A DNA stretch of 64,000 nt from Bathelium albidoporum (lineage: Eukaryota > Ascomycota > Dothideomycetes > Trypetheliales > Trypetheliaceae): assembly GCA_021031095.1 (NCBI GenBank), contig JAGFVP010000054.1, forward strand, positions 1 through 64,000. The letters run 5' to 3'. The notes beneath the pieces are model-generated. The model made no database searches, was not told the DNA's origin, and was given only the letters and a program-made list of their open reading frames with translations. Positions 45,417 through 55,772 of this stretch are shown here, piece after piece. Position 1 is the first letter of the stretch, and every line of letters starts with the position of its first letter. The position numbers were made by a program, and so were the translations under genes.

Positions 45417-46764
45417 ATGAGCACAACGTATCTTTTGCATGGTCGGCTCAAGCAGAGCGATATCCAGAATGACAGTCAAGGCCTGCGCAGGGGCGTAGAC
45501 GCAGACACAATCCGGAAAGCATTGAAGCATCCGCCAACCTAGTAAGCTCGGGCGTTGGCTGGATATCCGGCAGCTGCTAACAATATACAGCTCCTTCATC
45601 GAGCGACTCTGGCAAAATCCAGACAACGCAAGCGAGGTCAATGCGTTTATAGATAACCTAGTTGTCCTCGCATGGTTCGAGCGAATCAAGGATGCCACGC
45701 TGAAGAAGGAATTTCTTGCATACAACATCGTCGATATTGATCAAATTCATTTTTGTGATCAACGATTGCGGGTCAGACTGATATGAAATGATCTTCCTAG
45801 CAAGGATTTTTTTATCTTATCGACTATGTCAAGTTCAAGGCGTTGCGGTCAGCGTCGATTCCACAAACTGATCTCGATGACTTGGACAAGGAGGCGAAGT
45901 CTCTTGGTACACAATGCAGTGGAACCATCGATCCTTCTCGCAAAAGCATAATCAAGCCATTAATGGAAGACCTCGACGTCAACGTCAAATCGATTCCTGA
46001 TAAGAAGACCAGAAGCGAAGTTCTCAAGAGCAACAGATCCGTGGTGGAGCTCGCATACGCCAGCTTTCTCCAGAACAATGCCAATCATACTGATTGGTTC
46101 ACCCTCCATGTTATCATGACTGCCTGTAGTTACGTGAGTCCATGATCTTTTGACACATTTAATCCGCACTGACAGCTTTCAGGACTGGTCGAAGCTAGCT
46201 ATTACGGTAGGAGCAGCCTACATCACTACTTCACCTGTTCATTCACCTGCCTTCGCCTCCTCCTCCTCTTCTTCTTCTTCTTCTTCAGAGCACAACACCA
46301 GATGAATACAGAGACAGATCTTCGCTTGTGCCCTCACACTAGCAGTCAAACTTTATGACATCCCATCAACGCTGAAAATTATTTTCCATTGTGTTCATGC
46401 TGCGTCCTTTGGCTAATCCTGACAGAGGGGCGTTTCTTTGATATGTGGATCCAGCCTAATGTTCTCGTAAAAGATAACAAAGCGGAGCTATCCGACTACG
46501 CCAACACGCTGGCAAGTAAGGAATCCTCTTCTGTTCTTTTTGTTCCCATAATCCTAAGCCTCGATAGCGTTTCTCGATCAGAACTCGCAATTTTGGGCTG
46601 CCGAAAACGGAGCGCAGGACATGGAGGTGTGGAACTCGCTTTTCCGGACGGCCTTGAGGCTAGAGGTTGCGCTTTTCGAGAGCAGCCAGAGTCGAACAGT
46701 GGCTGAGGACTTATCGAAGCTTATGAAACGGCTTTCTGCAGATGCACAAGGTCCGAGATGATTT
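45417..46764 (+). CDS. Unrecognised multi-exon gene, 3' structure uncertain
   Basis: Not recognised. Exons 45417-45541, 45591-45771 and 45834-46133 join in phase with good splice sites (intron 1 has a canonical GCTAAC branch). A further exon from 46158 (DWSKLAIT...) is likely, and near the 3' end two pieces ending at 46764 join in phase over a GTAAGG intron at about 46516-46566: RFFDMWIQPNVLVKDNKAEL, then FLDQNSQFWAAENGAQDMEV. The link across the CT-microsatellite at 46255-46295 could not be solved without a stop. The encoded protein looks soluble and helical (LVVLAWFERIKDATLKKEFL, VELAYASFLQNN, DWFTLHVIMTACSY). It may be an intact gene with an undetected intron or a partly decayed one. Confidence 0.45.
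46255..46295 (+). repeat. TCC/TTC pyrimidine microsatellite
   Basis: A run of TCC then TCT/TTC triplets ending in TTCAG. Its end resembles an intron polypyrimidine tract and acceptor of the surrounding gene. Confidence 0.7.
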
Positions 46765-47238
46765 GTGCGACGATCAAGTCTTGCGATTCAGCTGTGAGCT
46801 GCTGGCAAACTATTAGGAAGCAAGAGACAGAGGACACAAGTGTGAATTGCAGTTGACTCATTGATTGCTATCGAAGTGAATCTATGAAGGTGAACTACCT
46901 GAGGTATTAAAGTAATAGGCTTTCACGTGCTTGTCCTAACAAAAACGATCGGCCTTCGATCGATCTAGCGTACACGCGTTCAAAAAGAGCCAGATCACAA
47001 CAGATGCCAGTAGAAATGTCATACAAACCACTTGCACGAATCAACAGTCTGAGACTAAATTAGAGCGCCCATCAGAGAGCAAGAAAAGAAATGTCGGCCA
47101 AGGAATCATCCCACAAAAAGTCAAATCGAGATCACGATATCGAGCCTAAATCAATCAACATCCTCCCACTAGCGAGTCGCAACTGGCTTCAACGTCAGTC
47201 CAAGCTGCCTAAGGATCAGTGAGCCTTGACCGATAGAA
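46765..47238. other. Intergenic region, no recognised feature
   Basis: About 470 bases; no open frame of note and no repeat recognised. Confidence 0.4.
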
Positions 47239-47931
47239 TTACGGGAAGGGAAAATCCTTCCAGGAATCGCCTTCGGCAAATCTGACCAGCATGCGAATGC
47301 CGAGGATTATGACGAGAATACCAATATTGGGAAGTGCGAAAAGGAAAAATCCAACTCAACCAAGTACAATGGCGCTTGCACCAATGCCGTTCTTAACATT
47401 ACCATGACTGGTGGTCTCGATAAGACTACTTACACTTATAGCCGCGGTATGCTACCAAAGGCTTGCGAGAAGTGATAGTACCGCGGCGGCCGCATTACAT
47501 GCAAGGCTCCCGTTGGCCATAAGCATATTGGGAAATTGTTTGACATCGATTTCTTCCCTCGACCCTGGAAAGGTGCTTAATCCAAGGGTGGATAAAGCGG
47601 CGAATGCGGCTAGAATACTGAACTCGAACGCTATCAGCCAAATAACTCAATCAAGGGAGCTGCAAAAAATAGCGGTTGAAGAAAAAAGTAGACTTACAGT
47701 AAACCTGGGAAGATAAGGCTGTCACAAAACTCTGTGGCTGTATTGAGCAGATTCAGGGCATCTTGATCTGCGTCCAAGTGCTTCAATAGTTCAGCAGCAC
47801 TTCTTTTACATAACCATGATGCTCTTGAAAGTGATGTGCAGATGGAGAAATAGCCAGTTCTGCTTTCAAGCTGTGAGCTGCTTGGCGCATTTACAGAAAC
47901 GGATCGAATATTGAATCGAGGCTTCCAAAAT
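47239..47931 (-). pseudogene. Tetraspan-type fungal membrane protein, broken by two stops
   Basis: On the minus strand a frame reads SICTSLSRASWLCKRSAAEL and TATEFCDSLIFPG, then over an 83-nt intron (GTAAGT ... TTCAG, phase 2 to 1) into ILAAFAALSTLGLSTF, FPNMLMANGSLACNAAAAVL, SLLASLW, stop, HTAAISV, then IGASAIVLG, stop, VGFFLFALPNIGILVIILGI and ends FPFP. The stops are TAG at 47452-47454 and TGA at 47356-47358. Each sits inside a continuous membrane-protein frame and each can come from one transition (CAG to TAG; TGG to TGA). Four hydrophobic segments are visible. No intact start codon was found. The intact family is a fungal four-helix membrane protein of unknown function. Confidence 0.6.
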
Positions 47932-48947
47932 TAGACATCCGACTTAGACTTTGATATGATGTAAATATTTGAGATCAGTGTCCCGGAGGTACAGCCAGAG
48001 AGAAGTGAAGCTCAAGGAGTTGTCAGCGTGATAAACTTAGATTCCGATAAAGATGTCCGCACAAATAAGCACAATACCGATAATGTTGATACAACTAAAT
48101 AGATGTTGATGCCAAATACGGATTAAGGCCAAATCGGCCAATGAATGGCCTGATGGGGTCGGCGATCCTCATATAAAGCTTGAAAACGGAGAAATGACAG
48201 ACTCGATCGTATGCGAGAAGACATATTCAGCCTTCCTGGGAACTTGTCTCCTCTCAGTCCAATCATATCGAGAATAGCAGCCATAGCTCTTTGCATTTTC
48301 CAGGTCAACTATCCTTTGGAATTGTCGGCGCCGTCTTCACCCTCATTGATACTTCCAGTCAGCTCCAATGGCTCAGGTGGAACAACAAAGCCTACAGTGC
48401 CATCTGTACATATTCGCCGCCCACGTTCCAGCAAAACGGGAACCCCACCCAACCTCGGCATTGTTCGCTTCGCTGTGCTTTCCACGCTTAGGTGGTATTA
48501 GAAGTTGCGGTTCAACCGCCACTGTTAATGTCTCGCTTGCTTCTTGGTGATCGGAGTCTATGAATAGAGCGTTGAAGCCGTGGTGGGAAGGCGATTGGGG
48601 GAGTATAAGTTCCAGGTCGGATTTCGGGTGATCTTAATTTTGCTCGCCCGTTGAAATCTGTGGTACCTCCTTCAAACTGCGCCGTAGTAGATTTTGAGAA
48701 AGTGGAAGCTGTGGAAAAAGTCCCTGTCGGTCCTCCAGAACTATAGGGTCGACGCCATAATCGATCATGAAGATTTCGTCAAATGGGTCTATATTTCTGC
48801 CAGATGGTGTCACGAGTGCCAAAGCTTACTTTTGGTAGTTTTCTTCTAACCGTCTACGTCCTTGTTTGGATGGTGGTTTCGCTCTTCCTCCTCTTCTTGC
48901 TCTTCTTGTTGATGACAGAACAAAAGTGATACCACTTCTATTCAAAG
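47932..48947. other. Decayed region with coding-like fragments
   Basis: About 1 kb. A plus-strand frame near 48300-48490 (LSFGIVGAVFTLIDTSSQLQ) and a minus-strand frame at 48634-48822 (NIDPFDEIFMIDYGVDPIVL) look more protein-like than chance, but neither could be tied to a start, an intron or a family. They may be remnants. Confidence 0.3.
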
Positions 48948-49510
48948 TTATGATGGATTATATACACCATCAGTTAAGAGGAGCACAGTCCAAAGGAGGC
49001 ACGAAAGGACCAAATTTATTGTCCTCATTCTTATCTGAGTGCGAGGAATCGGAGTAAGCGCTTGGCGAAGGCAGATTTGCTGCAGCAACGTCTTCAATTG
49101 GCGTATACGCACGCTTACCTTCCACCTAGGCTGAACCGTATCCTCCCATATCGAAGGGAGGATTTGATAGTCCCCGGGATCAAAAAGGTCATGGCCGCCT
49201 TCCTTAACGAGGTCGCCAATAGCATCGATATGAGAGCATGCTTCGCTTATGAGGTTTGGCATGTTCTACCAGATAGATCAGTTTTATCTCGAGTGTCACG
49301 CAACAAAATAAATACCTTCCACTTTTGACATCGGTTAAAGGGCCATTTGAACTTCCTATCAACAGCATCTCTGAACACAGTTGATGGCTGTGAAGCAGAC
49401 GGAGAAGAGTCCTCTACATCGAATTGTACACGAGTTGGCAGACCCTCTGCCCTAGGTTCATCTTTACCTTCCTCTCCAGTGTGTCTCCTCGTTGTCTTGG
49501 GCCCGTTCAT
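48948..49510 (-). CDS. Small ubiquitin-like-domain protein, possibly truncated
   Basis: Exons 49316-49510, 49119-49265 and 48948-49034 give 142 residues; all junctions are phase 0. After a charged N-terminus (MNGPKTTRRHTGEEGKDE) comes FRDAVDRKFKWPFNRCQKW, then NMPNLISEACSHIDAIGDLV and HDLFDPGDYQILPSIWEDTV, the signature of the fungal ubiquitin-like domain found in many NLR-linked and uncharacterised proteins, which normally ends at W-x-I-x-M-x-M. Here that last strand is encoded after the second intron (WKIRMR) and the protein then ends in a hydrophobic tail. Relatives are usually longer, so this may be a truncated copy. The role of these proteins is not established. Confidence 0.55.
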
Positions 49511-50908
49511 GGCTGCCACCGCGTCCAATCGCGATGCGAACGGGTGTTGAAGATGCTTGACCTATGTGCTCTGAAAGGGCTGCAAGAATTCGTCAGTCTC
49601 GGCACTGGAGAGGCTGAGCCAACGACCTCGAAATAAAACCAAGAGTATCTACGAAGAAACAGAGAGATGATCAAACGTTAACTCTCGGATTACTAATGCT
49701 CATATCACACATGTGTTGAAGTAGCTTTGCTGAAGACTCCTGGGAGAGGGCAGGGAAACTTGCGGACTATCGATTTCACCACAGTTCCACATAGTTCTCT
49801 CCGTTCTGCCATCCCACTTCAGCTTTATGGCCTTGCCATGTTATGAGACCTTTGCAAGACGGACCAATAGGCTCAAGGGGGCCAAAGCCTGCAGTTTGAT
49901 GATACCTTCAGCCTTGTCGACGTCATGACAGAACTCCTGCTGTCAAAAGGTACTGTCAAGGTTACACAAGGTGCTGCCTCAGCAGCCACAGTACCAAACT
50001 ATGGAGATTCGACTGCTCTGGACCGTTTAGCTGATAAATTGCTGAGTTTCAGAAGGATGAGATCTTGGATGAATAACAGGGGCTGGTTTTATATATAAAC
50101 AGCTCAATTCCCGTAGAGATTGAATCGAGACGGTGCTGCAAAACTGTGATTATTGACAATACTTGCCCAGGGCTGGGTTGCGATACCTCCTTGCGGCTTG
50201 TCGAAGCGTGACAGATGTAATCCCTACGTGCTGATTACGATTATGCAGCAGACTAGGTCTTGATATCGTTCTTGAGTCTGATCTGTGTTCTGGCCTTGGT
50301 CGCGGCGTTCTCACAATTTCGTGCAGGTAAAACTTCGGAGTTCAGCCCATGTTCCCGACCTTGACAGCAGGTGCTTAACCTACGACTTGCCTAGCACCTG
50401 CTAAAAGTGGAACTTTCTCGACGGCGTTACGGCCAGATCATTTGTGATTGAATTCACGAGTGCCCGCGTTGGACTCGAAATGTCGCTTTGATTAGGGGAC
50501 TTACTGAGCCAGACGTATTGAACTCTGCCTAAAACTGTCGCCGCCTATCAATTTGCTCAATGAGCGCGTGCTAATCGTGAGCCTTATCTACCGGGAAGAG
50601 ACTGAATCATCCACGTATTCTTCGCATGTTGTTGTATATTGATTTTACAGTTGGAATGCTGATCTGAGCCTTGCTAAAGCCATTGCACTTGAAAAATTAT
50701 GCGGTTGCTGGCGTTGCTAGTTGAGTATTGGTATCGTGTCTGGAAGAACTGCCTCTCAGGTTTGTGCTGTTCTTGCCATCTATTTAGGGGAAACAAACCT
50801 GCAGCTGGATCAAGGTCGTGTGTCAAGTCTATACTTAACCCGGAATTGAGACGAGATATAACAGCATTCTCAGGCTGACAAATTGACTCGATACAGCAGT
50901 CCGCCATT
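49511..50908. other. Gene-poor intergenic region
   Basis: About 1.4 kb with no open frame worth reporting. No RNA gene or repeat recognised. Confidence 0.4.
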
Positions 50909-51624
50909 ATGACCGAGGAGACTCGAGGCTCTCGGTGGTCGTCCCGCCCCATCAGTCCAGCTGATATTCCTCTCCCCATGTCCCAGCAATCTCTCGACTC
51001 ACGGTCTGAATCCGCAACAAGATCGTATTCTGCGGTTCAAAATACCGTTGGAGATATCGACGCGACTCAGATTCCCCTTCCTCCCTCAGATGTCGATTCT
51101 CTTTCGGAAGAGAGCCCTCGAGCCTATGCACCGAATAGTCCGCAGAGGCTAAACCTGATACTTCGTGATGATACCAAGGAACCTAGCCGACACGAAACTG
51201 CTATCGCGAAGCCATCACAATTGAGCTACATGGAGAAAGTATGACTTTATGCCACTGAGGTGCCCAACCTTGGCATCGTAAGCTCAAACGAAGTTTGGTT
51301 TCCGTCAGCAGGAAAAGTCTTATGTTACAAATTTGACATCCTCTGCAAGAAACCAAAGCGGAAATGGAAAATGGCGCAACGGCACTCTCAGAATGTAATG
51401 GAAAAGTTTCGCGAAGCTATGCTTGAAGATATCTCATCCTCGACATATCTACGATTAGCATTGGTAGGAGATCTTTCACCAGATCTGATGGAGGTTGTTG
51501 GGTCAGTCATGGACGCAAGTCTGGAGTTCTTCGAAGAGCACCTACATAATGGTGGATATCAGAGCAACAGGAATAAAGACTCATTCGGGACTCGGGGTAT
51601 TGATGCATCCCCTAAAGGATATGT

Positions 51625-51775
51625 GATATGGTATTGGCCAAAGTCGAGAGAGGAAAAGAAGCATGAATTGGTGAGAAGTGAGCTACGAGCTGCTTATATA
51701 CATGATTGCTTCTGTGGAGCGCTGTTTCCAAGCCTTCTGAAGCTGCTTTCGAACCTCACTTGTTACTTCCGTAAC
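51625..51775 (+). repeat. Inverted repeat, left arm
   Basis: About 150 bases beginning TGATATGGTATTGGCC and ending at ACTTCCGTAACA. It matches the reverse complement of 52189-52339. The arms differ at about five positions and every difference is a transition. It lies inside the CorA-like pseudogene. Confidence 0.9.
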
Positions 51776-52188
51776 ATAAGTTTTACATTGCGGAACGTAC
51801 TGAGAACTTCTGGGTCATTTTGTTGCTGAATGGTAGGCAAGGGATCCAACAGCAGTAATACTAGTTCACGCGGTCAGCATTACATCTCCATGTGCATAGA
51901 CATACTCGCCAACTGTGGAGTTATCCACTTGTCTTGTCCAGAAAGTCATCTTCTCCTCCCACGCAGTAGGGAACACTTTTCGCGATCTAGCAAACTGCAT
52001 ATTTGGCTCGGAAGATAAGTCCCAGTTGCGCCGGAAAATATTCGTCGTTAGCTCAACTGGATGCATCCTGCTGCACTGATAAGGGTACGAAGCCTGACGA
52101 GCCTTCCCTGCGACCGGCGAGGAGCAAAAATTAGCCGACCGAATAGTAGGGAGGACTGGACGGAGCCAATTCAGCGAAGCGTATTGTT

Positions 52189-52339
52189 ATGGAAGTAACA
52201 AATGAGGTTCGAAAGCAGCTTCAGAAGGCTTGGAAACAGCGCTCCACAGAAGCAATCATGTATATAAGCAGCTCGTAGCTCACTTCTCACTAATTCATGC
52301 TTCTTTTCCTCTCTCAACTCTGGCCAATACCATATCAAC
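52189..52339 (-). repeat. Inverted repeat, right arm
   Basis: Reverse-complement partner of 51625-51775, separated by a spacer of about 410 bases. Read on the minus strand it has T or A where the left arm has C or G at four sites, and the reverse at one, with no gaps seen. Confidence 0.9.
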
Positions 52340-53438
52340 TTAGGGGTCCCTCCATGTTTGCTTCTGGCGATTCCCTGCTTGGAGCAAGACCAGTCAGTCA
52401 AGTAAAAAGATCTCTTATTCCGAAATCCATCATGAAGGTAATTGAAGATTGGATCATGCACAAGACCCCAGAGGGTTCATACCTACCGCCATTGGAGGCG
52501 CTCTTCACAGTGGTCCATGGCGAAGTCATAGGTCTTATTAAAGTGATGAGGTCGCACCTCAAGACATTCGCGAAAAAGGCACAAGCACTACCGTGCTCCA
52601 AGTTGAGGAATACATCCTTCACTGGCGCTCTACATTGAACCGCTATCGCTGCGAGTTGTCGAGACTCTTACGTCGACTCTCAGACTTCAGCCGTTTTATC
52701 CACATGCCGATAGAGTCTAGGTCAAGTTTAGGCCGAAACCCGAAATCCAAGTCCTTGATAAATTTATTCGGCACGAAGTCCTCTCACTCCTTGGTAGCGC
52801 AAGCGGCCCGCGAAATCAAGGAAGCTCTGGACGAGATAGACGGACTTTTCAACGCTCTGAGAGCCGAGATGTCCATTGCAGACAGCCGACGTAGCATTGC
52901 CGAAGCTGAGAGCGTGTCAAAGTTAACCGAACTTGCGTTTCTTTTCGTTCCGTTGACTTTTGCTGCGAGCATCTTTAGCATGCAGATCCAACAACTCCAA
53001 TCGACCATGCCCTTGCCCTAATTTGTAGTAGCATCAGTAATCCTGCTATTTCTGTCTTACTCTATGCGTCTTGCCATAAGGAGTCCAGGGCTTGCTGAGT
53101 TCAAAAGGAAGTGCTATATGCTCGCAGGCGAAGAAGCCGCAATACCCGACTCTCGTAGGCTTGGCACACATGCATTACTCCGGTGGGCGTTCTTGCAAAC
53201 AAAGCCAATCTTGCAGCGGGCTGTCATCTGGATGCTGAAAATCTTATTCCCAGCGGCACTCGTGTTGGCTTTATTTGGAGCTTTTAGTTTCCCAATAATA
53301 TTATTGTGGACGCGCGGGACAAATCTTGGGTTTGCTGCAGTGATTACTGTGGTGGTTGTTGCGATCAATTTTGTAGTATGTTGGTTTTTGCTAAGCGCCA
53401 TACTGTATCTCTTGGGTTTCTCTTGGAAGGACGCCTGA

Positions 53439-54830
53439 AGATAACGGAGGAGGATGCTTGATTTCGAGGGCTACGCGGACAGCGTTGATGATTAAAATGA
53501 CTCGCAACAGCAATTCCAGTATAAAAGGTGGAAAGTCGCGCTTGGTTTCACCGTCGTTTGAACGCTTCAACTAGTCGACATCCTTTCCCATGAGACATCA
53601 AAGTAACACATGAATGCAATGAGAGTGAAAAGGAATGCATTCTCAAGCCTGGGAAACTCCGGAACTGCTAGAGTATGCGCGTTGTACTCCCAGCATATGA
53701 AGCCAGCAAACCGCCCGGTGATACGAAGTAGTTGTTGAGATCTACTAAACGGGCAAACAGTATTTACTGAAACCGCATGACTAGGGAAGATACTGGACCG
53801 CTGGATTACACCGTGCCGTACTGGCCCTTTGTTTACCGAAATGAGACTCAGGTGAATGGTGACAGATTGTCATATTCGGAACGGGCACTGATGAGTATTA
53901 CAACAATCAGCTTTTCCGGTGGCTTCACTCGAAAAATTCAACAAGATATGGCCCAAGCATGATCACGAGCGAGGCGGTGATGTAGGGTTCGCTGCGAAGC
54001 GAGGGCTCTCAATTTGATTGCGACACCAATCGCATGCTTCCCCTGTTCGGAAATTGCTTTATGATCAAAACGTGTTGCAACAGAGTTGTTGGAAGATTAA
54101 CGAGAATTAGGACACTATTTCTTAATGGCATTTGTTCGATGCATTGCTCTATACTGATTGCAGGGATCAAGATGCAGTCAGTGTACTTGTTGAGACAACT
54201 TTCTTAAAGCGCGTGTGCCTTTCTTGGCCCCCAGATCTTGACTTCATGCGATCGATCATGGGGAAAAGTCGTTGTGGGTACCACGACGTCACTCCCGCGC
54301 TCTAACACGGACAACACCAAAACACCAGCCACAGTCGGCTCGACATTTCGCCCGCACGGCACGGGAGATCTTCCCGCTACACCCTAAAAAGGCAAATTTG
54401 GCGGGAAGAAGCTCGTCTCGAGCCGTCTCTCGCGTGTCTGGCTGTGGCTTCGACGCTATCTGATCAGTCAGTTCTGTGGCTTGATAGCGATGCTGTGTGT
54501 CGACACGGGAGGAAAAAATTCATCCTAGCCAGTCCGAGCATAGTTACGGAGCAACACTTTGTCACTGAACCGTCACTGAACCGCACATGTAGGCAAGATG
54601 CAGGTAGGTTTGTTATGAGCCATGGTGTTTGTCTATCTATATGAGGACGAGTGAAGTTGTGTTCCTGCTCGCTTTCCTTCGCCAGCTCATGTCCTGTTGC
54701 AAAATCACATTGAGTCTCCATCTTTCCCAAACAGGTCGAAATTATCGTGAGAAAAGGAGCCATATCGAGAGCATCGCTTCAAAGCTCCTGGCTTGTTGCT
54801 CTTTAGCAACTCCCCAAGCCTCCCCTCAAG
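53439..54830. other. Intergenic region upstream of the RTA1-like gene
   Basis: About 1.4 kb with no supported gene. Short open frames (for example 53777-53962) have no domain character. Confidence 0.4.
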
Positions 54831-55772
54831 ATGGCAGACTCCAGCCCACCTACCGCTTCTCCCTCTAGCTGCGCTCCATACGCTCCCTTCCCCGCAAACT
54901 CCTACAACTATCTCCCTTCACTCGCAGCTGGCCTTATCTTCACCATTTTCTTCTCCCTTTCCCTATCACTCCACCTCTGGAAAGCCGTACGCTACCCGCG
55001 CCTCTGGTTCCTCTTCCTCTTCGTCTGCGGCGCCCTCGGCGAAACCATCGGCTGGGCCGGCCGCCTCGCCGCCCACTGGTGTTCCTGGGGCTCCACGCTT
55101 TTCACCTTCCAGTTCGCCGTCCTCATCCTCTCACCCGCCTTCACCCAAGCCGCCATCTACGTCGTGCTGTGGGTGCTGATCACCATCCTTGGTCGCGAGA
55201 CGAGCCCCGTGCCGCCCAAGACGTACCTGAGCGCATGCTTCGCTGTCGATGTCATCTGCGGCACACTCCAAGCAACGGGCGGCGGACTGGCTGCGGGGGC
55301 GTTCGATGACGGGCAGTCGACGCAGCCGGGGACGACGACGATGGTGGTGGGCATCGTGTTTCAGCTGGTGTCGACGTGCATCTTTTCGCTGCTGCTGGAT
55401 TGGGTGGCGTGGAAAGGGCGAGCGCAGATTCGTCGCGACACGTACTTGACGCTGCTGACGGGTGCAACGTTCTTGGCTGTTGGGTGTATGATCACGAGGG
55501 GTGTTTATCGATCAATCGAACTGATCCAAGGATGGCAAGGCAAGCTCATCACTACGCAGCGGTATTTCATCGCGCTGGATGGTGCCATGATGATCATTGC
55601 TCTGGCTGTGTTTAATGTTTGCAATCCAGGGGAGCTGTTAATGAAATTCAGGAAGCAGGAGCAAAATATTGGTATCAAAGTTCCACTGGTGCGAGATGCA
55701 ACGCCGGATCCGGAAAAGAGTGCTGAGAGTGAGAGCGAAAGCGAGAGTCCCGAAAGGACTATAATGAAATGA
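54831..55772 (+). CDS. RTA1-like seven-helix membrane protein
   Basis: Intronless, 313 residues. RTA1-family proteins (Rta1, Rsb1, Rtm1) are fungus-specific plasma-membrane proteins linked to lipid flipping and resistance to toxic lipids or drugs. Seven hydrophobic helices are visible, beginning with LPSLAAGLIFTIFFSLSLSL. Family landmarks include the charged GALGETIGWAGR segment after helix 2, SPAFTQAAIYVVL in helix 3, FAVDVICGTLQATGGG around helix 4, TRGVYRSIELIQGW before the last pair of helices, and ALDGAMMIIALAVFNVCNPG in helix 7. The cytosolic tail is a Ser/Glu run (SAESESESES). GC content in the first half is high with strongly biased third positions, in contrast to the flanking decayed DNA. 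The substrate cannot be told. Confidence 0.9.
   Translation: MADSSPPTASPSSCAPYAPFPANSYNYLPSLAAGLIFTIFFSLSLSLHLWKAVRYPRLWFLFLFVCGALGETIGWAGRLAAHWCSWGSTLFTFQFAVLILSPAFTQAAIYVVLWVLITILGRETSPVPPKTYLSACFAVDVICGTLQATGGGLAAGAFDDGQSTQPGTTTMVVGIVFQLVSTCIFSLLLDWVAWKGRAQIRRDTYLTLLTGATFLAVGCMITRGVYRSIELIQGWQGKLITTQRYFIALDGAMMIIALAVFNVCNPGELLMKFRKQEQNIGIKVPLVRDATPDPEKSAESESESESPERTIMK

Larger units (their letters stand above)
50909..53438 (+). pseudogene. CorA-like membrane protein, broken
   Basis: Fungal CorA-like proteins have a large cytosolic domain and two C-terminal helices related to Mg2+ channels. Recognisable parts: LVGDLSPDLMEVVGSVMDAS and FFEEHLHNGGY (about 51455-51560), PEGSYLPPLEALFTVVHGEV (about 52468-52530), YILHWRSTLNRYRCELSRLL, and the stretch before the membrane AESVSKLTELAFLFVPLTFA with ASIFSMQIQQLQS, followed by FVVASVILLFLSYSMRL and two more hydrophobic segments. 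Defects: an early stop at about 51242 unless an intron lies there, the middle replaced by an inverted duplication, a one-base loss near 52560 that shifts the frame before DIREKGTSTTVLQ, and a TAA at 53019-53021 in the loop between the two helices, in the same frame on both sides. CAA to TAA is a C-to-T change. Confidence 0.75.
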
